A stretch of DNA of 5,007 bases, taken from contig DLQB01000008.1 of NCBI GenBank assembly GCA_002477505.1, positions 1,467 through 6,473 on the forward strand. The letters run 5' to 3'. This stretch comes from Flavobacteriales bacterium UBA7443 (GTDB lineage: Bacteria > Bacteroidota > Bacteroidia > Flavobacteriales_D > Sanyastnellaceae). How positions within the stretch are numbered: position 1 is the first letter of the stretch; every line of letters begins with the position of its first letter. A program made the position numbers and the translations under genes. The notes beneath the pieces are model-generated. The model made no database searches. It was not told the DNA's origin and saw only the letters and a list, made by a program, of their open reading frames with translations. Shown here piece after piece: positions 1 to 5,007 of this stretch.

Positions 1-3000
1 TGTGGACGTTCAATCTTCAAATTCTGAAGCTTCCGGAACTCGATGTCAATGTTGTTCTCTTCCGGCCAGATCAAATCTTCGTCACCGGTGTTCCACGGTG
101 TCGTTTTTAATGGGATTTCATACTCGTAATAGTTCGACTCAAAGTCATTTCCCAAACGGACAAAGCAGGTGATGTCATCGTCATTGAGCACTTGATTGTT
201 CGGACCGGCCTCTGCGTGAACGTACATCCGGAGCCGTTTGTACATCCGCATGTCAAAATTGATGTTGCGGTAAGCGCCGCGCGCATCACCATCGGCCAAT
301 CCACAGACAGCCATCTCGAGCGATTGCTCGTTCAATCGCCGTTGGTTGGCGGTACCCACGTCAATTTCACGGATGATTCCGGGCGGAGTTACATACGGCA
401 CAGGTTCCCGGTTTCCATTTTCTTCAATGTTGACGGCACTGATATTGAAGACGGTGGTTGAAGGATCATCCGGCTCGATTTCTTGAGGTCCCGCCAAGGA
501 ATTCAAGTAGCGACGCCATTCTCCTCGGATCAGTTCCAAACGTGCAAAACGCAGCGTTACCGGTTCCGTCCATCCCTTTGCAAACATCCGAATGAATCGA
601 ATCGACCGAAAGTCCGTTATGCCGCCGACCTTATTATCAAATTCCCTCACAGGAATCTTGAATTGGTACCATCGAATCACGCGTTCTTCCTCGTTTGCCG
701 TCGTCACCGTCTGCTCAAACGTGTCCGTGATGTAGTTTTTTCCAATGTTAAATTCTCCAAGGTCTTGAGGCCTCAAAGAAACCTTGTATTGAAAGTAACT
801 CTCAATGGTGGACAGGGTTATGTCCTGGTTGATGTCTTCCGTGTTTGGAATGGTTGTGCTTGTGACTGGATAGCCATTGGGTGAGCCCGTGTTGGAGTTG
901 TTTTCGTATCCGTTGAATTGCGCGTAGCGTTCGAGGATGGTCTCTTCATTGTCCTGCGCCTCCGGATTTCGGAAATAACGAAAGTTGTCACCCGAGGGAT
1001 CCTGTTCGATTTCAGCATAGGCTTGGGGATCCACCCACGCCTGAACCTCACTCAGCCATTCACTGAAGAACCCTTGCTCCTCGGCATCCGGCATTCCATC
1101 CAAACCGACGTCTTGCAAATCGTAGGAGCCTGAAGTGTTGTCAAAGGCATTGACCACATTGAACGTTGTAGGATCCGGATAAACACCCCAAACCCCTTCC
1201 AACGTTGGCAAATCCGGATTGTTCGACGAAGGCAAACCGTTCTCGTAAGAAAGCTGGCTATCATTCAACACATCCTCCGAAACGTTCCCCAAATTGATGT
1301 AGAAATCACCGCCCGTGAAGTTTTCCGAATCCTCGTTGAACGGATCCATCAACCAAAATTGCATGTACTCAATGTTGGCTGCTTCAAAATCGGTGGTGGT
1401 CAACGCGCGCTGAATTCCACCCCATCGGGAGGCGGGATCTTCCAACTTTCCTTCCGGCGTCAAACCCGCTGAAATGCCATTGGCACCTTGGGGAACCTCG
1501 TAGTTATACGGACCTCGCTCATCCGGTCGCAACGTAAAATCCAACGTCGGGATGTTGGGCGGTGTTCCCGTCGGCAATTCTCGGTTCGGAAAAACTTCAC
1601 CCTCCAATACCTCCCGGGTCCGGTGGTCGCTCTTGATTTCCGCGCTTACTTGACCGTCCTGCAAGCCACTTCCGCGGAAGAATTGCGGATCTACGGTATA
1701 CCAGCTCAGTGCAGCTCGGTTGTAATTGTACAACAAGCTGTCTTCTGCGCTTCCCTCTGGAAAAAGGGCCGGTTGCAGTTTTGGCGTTGATGCCAAGAAC
1801 CAACGGTTAACAGACCGAATATCAATCGCTGACTGGCTGCCTTCAAAATCATCGATGTAAGCATTTCCATCCTGCCCGATGGCACGGCTATGGCCAGGGA
1901 TGAGGTAAGCCGCCTCGGCCGAAATGTCAATATTGGAACCCGATGATGTCTCATAAAAAGGCAAGGCATCAATCAATTCCGTCAAAAACGGCGCATCATC
2001 TTGGTAACTAAAGTCCGCACCAAAGATGGAATTGTTCACCGGCTCATTGCCAATGTTGACTTTCTGCGTCAATGGCCGTTCCCGAAGATTGAGGAAGGTC
2101 GCTCCCAAGTTGAACCGGTCTCCGACGGCATAGTCGAAACGTGTTCCCATCATGGTTTTGGTCTGGATGCTGAAGAGTGAGTTGCTCTCCAAGGAAACCT
2201 TGATGTTCCGACCCGACTCCAGGAGGCCATCATTGATGATACGTACACGTCCCAATTGATAATCAACCGTGTAATCTTGGTTTTCAATCAAACGCACGCC
2301 GCCTGCGGTCACGGTAACGGACCCCTCTGGAATATTCATCGCCTGCAATGCAATCTCACTGCTGGTTTGGCTCTGAAACTCCCCCTTGATGCGGAATCGG
2401 TTGAGCGATGGGATTTGTTGTGCCGCCGTTTTCGTACTGTCATACAACGGCTGAAACACAATGCTCTCAATCAGATTTGCCGCCAAGTCTGCATCATCAA
2501 CCCGGTCCTCGATTTCCCGTCTTAGATTGGATCCAAAAGGTTCCACGGATGGGAAGAAAATTCGGCCATTTTGACTGTGAATCGTACCGCCCGTAGTGGC
2601 CGCATTGTCGACAAAATCGAAGACACCATCCGGTTGACTCATTCCGTTGATATCAAGCCGGTCCATCCCCAACAACTGCAACAACAACGTGCCATCGAGC
2701 GGATTGCGGGGGATGTAATTCAAATCGACACCGGTGGCAGGGTCATTGTACCAAATGTTCAATCGGAAATTCTCCTCACTGAGCCCAAACGCCTGCATCG
2801 AGTAAACGTTTTTCATCATGGTTCGCCAAAGCGGAGCCTGCGATCCATCGCTCAAACGCAACTGCGTGATGCTGGATTTGAGCATCTTCAAAACGAGCGC
2901 ACTCGGAGCGGTATACCCATCTTGGGATAAGGTTCCTACCTGATGCGTTTCCCCGTTTAAGGTGTACTCATACGCCACGGCAAGCACTTCGGCATTGTTC

Positions 3001-4385
3001 AATGCTTGACGCAATGAAATGAATCCCAAACGGGAGTTGTAACTAAATTCTGTGGCAGCGAGTTTCCGCGCATTCCCCACGCGTTCGTAGTGAATCCCTT
3101 GGGTCAAACCAAGCCCCATCGCACCAATTGCGCCATTGGCCCCGGTGAAGCTCATGACATCTGGGTTGTTCACCATCATATCGAACAATGTGTTGTTCGC
3201 ATTGGTCGGGTTCGCACGAAGCTCGTCCGGGTTGCCCGTCAAATCCCCTACCGGAAGGTTGGATGAGATGTATCCGGGGTTTTCCCCCAAATCCGTAAAG
3301 CCAATCACATTGCGAACGTCCTGTGTATTGGCTTGTGTATTGACCACCCAAACTTCAATCCGGGTAATATTGGCTCCAGAACTCGGCACGGGCAAACTGC
3401 GCATGGCTTCGTCATACGCGTCCAAAAAATACTGGGAAAGGAAATAGTGCCGATTGGCCTCGTAATCGTCCGCTCGAATATCAAATTCTTGGGTTTGCGC
3501 CCCGCCTTCCACTTCGATCTCCTTTCGCTCGCCTTTTTGCTGCGAAAAGACGGTCGTGTTATACAGTCGTCCCCACTGTGTTTCCAGTTTTACGCCAAAA
3601 AGGCTCTGGCTCCCTGTGATCAATGTTCCGGGCAAGGGCATGGAAATGTGTCCCGCTTCAAAATTCTTGAGGATGTCATCCTCCTCGCCCTGAAAACCAA
3701 TATTCATTTGATTCTCAAAGTCGAATAACGCCTCGGTATTGTAATTGGTCCCTAAGTCGATCTTGTCGCCAATCTTTCCACCAATGTTTAGTTGAATGCG
3801 CTGGTCGAAGTCAAAAGTCGTGATGCGGCGCTGGCGCTCTGGGATTCGCGGATTTTCGGTGTTTGAAATGTTCACCCCGAATGTCAGCTCCGCTGAACCT
3901 TGCGGTTTAATTTCAATTTCATTGCTCCCAAATATGGTCTCAAACAACTTACTGTCCACGGTGAGCTTCGGAGCAAAGGCCCTCTCCGCTTCGTCGTCTT
4001 CCACTTGCAGTTCATTCCAGTACTCGGTGAGGTTTCCCTCCATGTCAAAATTGAGGTACTCATCCAAGGTCAAGAAGGTCGTAGGTCGGTACTGAATCGT
4101 ATCACCTACAAGCTGCTGGATGCTGTACATCCCCGTTTCTTCATTCAGAACAATCTCATAGGTGAAATTGCTCGGCCACGCGAAGTCAAATCCTGCAGGA
4201 GATTCGATGGGATTGAATTGGTCTTCCCCTCCGAATGGAAAAGGCAGGTTAATGGTCAAGCTATCCCCTTCACTTCCGCCATTGGACGTTTGTGCACTAG
4301 CTGTAACTGCTGCGCACGAGAGAGCAATCAAAACCAAGATTGCTCCTAAAATTCGGGAATGATATGCCGCTGTTTTCAGCATCAT
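1..4385 (-). CDS. sprA: SprA/Sov, type IX secretion system outer-membrane translocon (N-terminal part; 3' end outside window)
   Basis: Giant outer-membrane beta-barrel that forms the export pore of the Bacteroidota type IX secretion system, needed for secretion of CTD-bearing proteins and for gliding in Flavobacterium. The minus-strand frame is open for 1461 codons plus two bases and then leaves the window. Family members are about 2300-2500 residues, so roughly 900 residues are missing. A signal peptide (1-31) is followed by hallmark SprA blocks, all in one frame: TNYNTEALFDFEN (213-225), SLFGVKLETQWGRLYNTTVF (261-280), EVLAVAYEYT (466-475), KNVYSMQAF and ENFRLNIWYND (about 526-546), LRERPLTQKV (767-776), IPGHSRAIGQDGNAYIDDFEG (829-849), NRAALSWYTVDPQFF (about 889-903), SYENGLP (1046-1052), FNIGKNYITD (about 1212-1221) and the LADGDARGAYR region (1363-1373). 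Known homologues carry two SprA_N-type regions, and the blocks near 190-280 and 735-850 fit these. I see no frameshift or internal stop. The start chosen is the ATG at 4385-4383, overlapping the ruvA stop; a second ATG follows immediately. Identity is recognised from family motifs, not from a search. Confidence 0.96.
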   Translation of the reverse strand, partial: MMLKTAAYHSRILGAILVLIALSCAAVTASAQTSNGGSEGDSLTINLPFPFGGEDQFNPIESPAGFDFAWPSNFTYEIVLNEETGMYSIQQLVGDTIQYRPTTFLTLDEYLNFDMEGNLTEYWNELQVEDDEAERAFAPKLTVDSKLFETIFGSNEIEIKPQGSAELTFGVNISNTENPRIPERQRRITTFDFDQRIQLNIGGKIGDKIDLGTNYNTEALFDFENQMNIGFQGEEDDILKNFEAGHISMPLPGTLITGSQSLFGVKLETQWGRLYNTTVFSQQKGERKEIEVEGGAQTQEFDIRADDYEANRHYFLSQYFLDAYDEAMRSLPVPSSGANITRIEVWVVNTQANTQDVRNVIGFTDLGENPGYISSNLPVGDLTGNPDELRANPTNANNTLFDMMVNNPDVMSFTGANGAIGAMGLGLTQGIHYERVGNARKLAATEFSYNSRLGFISLRQALNNAEVLAVAYEYTLNGETHQVGTLSQDGYTAPSALVLKMLKSSITQLRLSDGSQAPLWRTMMKNVYSMQAFGLSEENFRLNIWYNDPATGVDLNYIPRNPLDGTLLLQLLGMDRLDINGMSQPDGVFDFVDNAATTGGTIHSQNGRIFFPSVEPFGSNLRREIEDRVDDADLAANLIESIVFQPLYDSTKTAAQQIPSLNRFRIKGEFQSQTSSEIALQAMNIPEGSVTVTAGGVRLIENQDYTVDYQLGRVRIINDGLLESGRNIKVSLESNSLFSIQTKTMMGTRFDYAVGDRFNLGATFLNLRERPLTQKVNIGNEPVNNSIFGADFSYQDDAPFLTELIDALPFYETSSGSNIDISAEAAYLIPGHSRAIGQDGNAYIDDFEGSQSAIDIRSVNRWFLASTPKLQPALFPEGSAEDSLLYNYNRAALSWYTVDPQFFRGSGLQDGQVSAEIKSDHRTREVLEGEVFPNRELPTGTPPNIPTLDFTLRPDERGPYNYEVPQGANGISAGLTPEGKLEDPASRWGGIQRALTTTDFEAANIEYMQFWLMDPFNEDSENFTGGDFYINLGNVSEDVLNDSQLSYENGLPSSNNPDLPTLEGVWGVYPDPTTFNVVNAFDNTSGSYDLQDVGLDGMPDAEEQGFFSEWLSEVQAWVDPQAYAEIEQDPSGDNFRYFRNPEAQDNEETILERYAQFNGYENNSNTGSPNGYPVTSTTIPNTEDINQDITLSTIESYFQYKVSLRPQDLGEFNIGKNYITDTFEQTVTTANEEERVIRWYQFKIPVREFDNKVGGITDFRSIRFIRMFAKGWTEPVTLRFARLELIRGEWRRYLNSLAGPQEIEPDDPSTTVFNISAVNIEENGNREPVPYVTPPGIIREIDVGTANQRRLNEQSLEMAVCGLADGDARGAYRNINFDMRMYKRLRMYVHAEAGPNNQVLNDDDITCFVRLGNDFESNYYEYEIPLKTTPWNTGDEDLIWPEENNIDIEFRKLQNLKIERP
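4293..4385 (-). other. Sec signal peptide of SprA
   Basis: The first 31 residues of SprA have a classic Sec signal layout. A short basic N-region (K4, H9, R11) is followed by a hydrophobic core of about 12 residues (ILGAILVLIALS, 12-23). The segment ends in AVTASA, followed by Q32, so signal peptidase I would cleave after A31 at an A-S-A site. This fits an outer-membrane protein delivered through the periplasm. C24 lies within the stretch, but the preceding A-L-S is a poor lipobox, so a lipoprotein is unlikely. Confidence 0.85.
4382..4385 (-). other. ATGA stop/start overlap joining ruvA to sprA
   Basis: On the minus strand the sprA ATG (4385-4383) and the ruvA TGA (4384-4382) share the four bases ATGA. 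A second in-frame ATG (4382-4380) follows at once, so ribosomes ending ruvA could restart at either one. The bases just upstream lie inside the ruvA coding sequence and hold only a weak purine run (GAAG) rather than a strong Shine-Dalgarno. Reinitiation by ribosomes finishing ruvA is therefore a plausible way to start sprA. The overlap is seen directly; the coupling is inferred. Confidence 0.8.
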
Positions 4386-4978
4386 AGTCGCTTCAATGCA
4401 TATTTAATGAGATCCTCCACCGCATCAACTTCCGGAGATTCTTTCACAATTTGGTCCAATGTTTTCTCACACCGTCCTCGGTCAAAACCAAGGGTAGTGA
4501 GCGCAACTAACGCATCGTGCCGTGAATTATTGCTCGGAGCACCGCCAAGCGATGCAGATCCGCTGCCAGCGCTGCTCAAAGCCCCCAATTTATCTTGCAA
4601 ATCGATGATGATCCGTTGCGCAGTTTTCGCCCCGATTCCCTTGACACTTTTCATGGCATTCACATCGCCTTGTTGGATGGCATGTCGTGCCGTATTCGGG
4701 TCCATGGCACTGAGAATCATGCGGGCGGTATTCGCACCAACGCCACTCACGCTGAGCAGCATCAGAAACAATTCCCGTTCATCCGGCTGCGCAAATCCAT
4801 ACAGCAACTGCGCATCCTCGCGCACCACCATGTGCGTGTGCAGCATGGCAAGTTCATCCGTACCTAGTTGCTGGAAGGTGTGCAAACTAATGTGCACTTG
4901 ATAACCGACCCCAGCGCATTCAATCACAGCAAACGTGGGGGTTTTCTCTACCAACCGGCCTTTAAGGTGATGGATCAT
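4382..4978 (-). CDS. ruvA: Holliday junction branch migration complex subunit RuvA (complete)
   Basis: RuvA binds four-way Holliday junctions as a tetramer and loads the RuvB hexameric ATPase to drive branch migration in recombinational repair; RuvC then resolves the junction. The 198-residue product is close to the usual length of about 200. Domain I (1-62, OB fold) ends in VREDAQLLYGF (52-62). E54 and D55 fall where Escherichia coli RuvA has the acidic pin (E55, D56) that separates strands at the crossover. Domain II (63-131) has two helix-hairpin-helix motifs: SGVG (78-81) and KGIGAKTAQRIIIDLQDKL (113-131). A Ser/Gly-rich flexible linker (133-152) leads to the small three-helix domain III (about 153-198), which contacts RuvB. 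The ATG at 4978-4976 begins the family-typical MI-x-x-LKG-x-L start. No strong Shine-Dalgarno is visible, only an A-rich leader, as is common in Bacteroidota. Its TGA overlaps the sprA start by four bases. Confidence 0.97.
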   Translation of the reverse strand: MIHHLKGRLVEKTPTFAVIECAGVGYQVHISLHTFQQLGTDELAMLHTHMVVREDAQLLYGFAQPDERELFLMLLSVSGVGANTARMILSAMDPNTARHAIQQGDVNAMKSVKGIGAKTAQRIIIDLQDKLGALSSAGSGSASLGGAPSNNSRHDALVALTTLGFDRGRCEKTLDQIVKESPEVDAVEDLIKYALKRL

Positions 4979-5007
4979 GGTTGTTTCTTGTTTTGTGCGT
5001 CAACCAC
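4975..5007 (-). CDS. Possible 3' end of an upstream gene, perhaps NADP-dependent malic enzyme (MaeB type)
   Basis: Reading inward from the right edge, one frame is open for ten codons and ends in TGA, giving VVDAQNKKQP-stop. This TGA overlaps the ruvA ATG as ATGA, the same junction as between ruvA and sprA. The last residues resemble the end of the phosphotransacetylase-like domain of MaeB-type malic enzymes, where a helix ends in a hydrophobic-x-AQ pattern followed by a short charged tail. From memory, a malic enzyme gene lies directly upstream of ruvA in several Bacteroidota. Ten codons are weak evidence: a second frame is also open here, and the ATGA could be chance. Confidence 0.4.
   Translation of the reverse strand: MVDAQNKKQP

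Noticed and set aside
107..3351. Minus-strand reading frames of 65-102 codons within sprA, in other frames
   Set aside because: They lie inside sprA out of frame, and their low-complexity, Arg/Thr-rich translations match no family. The sprA frame carries conserved motifs through the same stretches.
192..4349. Many plus-strand reading frames of 60-150 codons across the left 4.3 kb
   Set aside because: All lie antisense to the continuous sprA frame, overlap one another in different frames and show no family motifs.
1..4385. Possible frameshift or pseudogene in sprA, since only short reading frames were obvious at first
   Set aside because: Motifs at residues 215, 472, 770, 832, 1047, 1218 and 1358 all fall in the same frame as the ATG at 4385, and I found no stop between them. 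The gene is simply cut by the window edge.
4312..4385. SprA as a lipoprotein through C24
   Set aside because: The residues before C24 are A-L-S, with no Leu/Val/Ile at -3 and Leu at -2, while a good signal peptidase I site (ASA-Q) follows at residue 31.
4359..4901. A 180-codon plus-strand reading frame opposite ruvA
   Set aside because: It is antisense to a certain ruvA, rich in Ser, Ala, Arg and Cys, and has no recognisable domain. It is a shadow of the ruvA codon pattern.
4979..5007. Promoter for ruvA in the 29 bases upstream
   Set aside because: I see no Bacteroidota-type -7 (TAnnTTTG) or -33 (TTTG) element, and the stretch may be coding.
1..5007. CRISPR arrays, tRNA or rRNA genes, insertion sequences, terminators
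   Set aside because: I saw no regularly spaced repeats, no tRNA-like cloverleaf, no inverted-repeat ends and no T-tailed hairpin outside coding sequence. There is no intergenic space of useful length.

Overview
The window looks like an ordinary chromosomal segment of a Bacteroidota bacterium, probably of the Flavobacteriia/Cytophagia type. I base this on a SprA gene, which is known only from this phylum, sitting directly downstream of ruvA, an order I recall from several members. Everything supported lies on the minus strand, reading right to left. Base composition looks close to 50% GC and even throughout, with no sign of transfer or of a mobile element.

Layout in transcription order: (1) 5007-4975 holds a short open tail that may be the last ten codons of an upstream gene. 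Its residues and its ATGA junction fit a malic enzyme/phosphotransacetylase-type C-terminus, but this is tentative. (2) 4978-4382 is a complete ruvA, the Holliday-junction-binding subunit of the RuvAB branch migration motor. (3) 4385-1 is one uninterrupted reading frame of 1461 codons that leaves the window. It is the N-terminal part, roughly 60%, of SprA (called Sov in Porphyromonas gingivalis), the giant outer-membrane beta-barrel that forms the protein-conducting pore of the type IX secretion system (T9SS). It makes up almost 88% of the window. The many shorter reading frames on both strands inside it are shadows.

The genes are packed without gaps. The ruvA stop and the sprA start share an ATGA, and a similar ATGA may join the upstream tail to ruvA. 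No promoter or terminator is visible, so the genes probably share a transcript started to the right of the window and may be translationally coupled. RuvA (DNA recombination) and SprA (protein secretion and gliding) have no obvious shared function, so the link is probably conserved synteny.

I see no undescribed system here. The points worth a second look are the tight coupling of unrelated genes, a calcium-loop-like motif and a cysteine pair within SprA, and the identity of the upstream tail.
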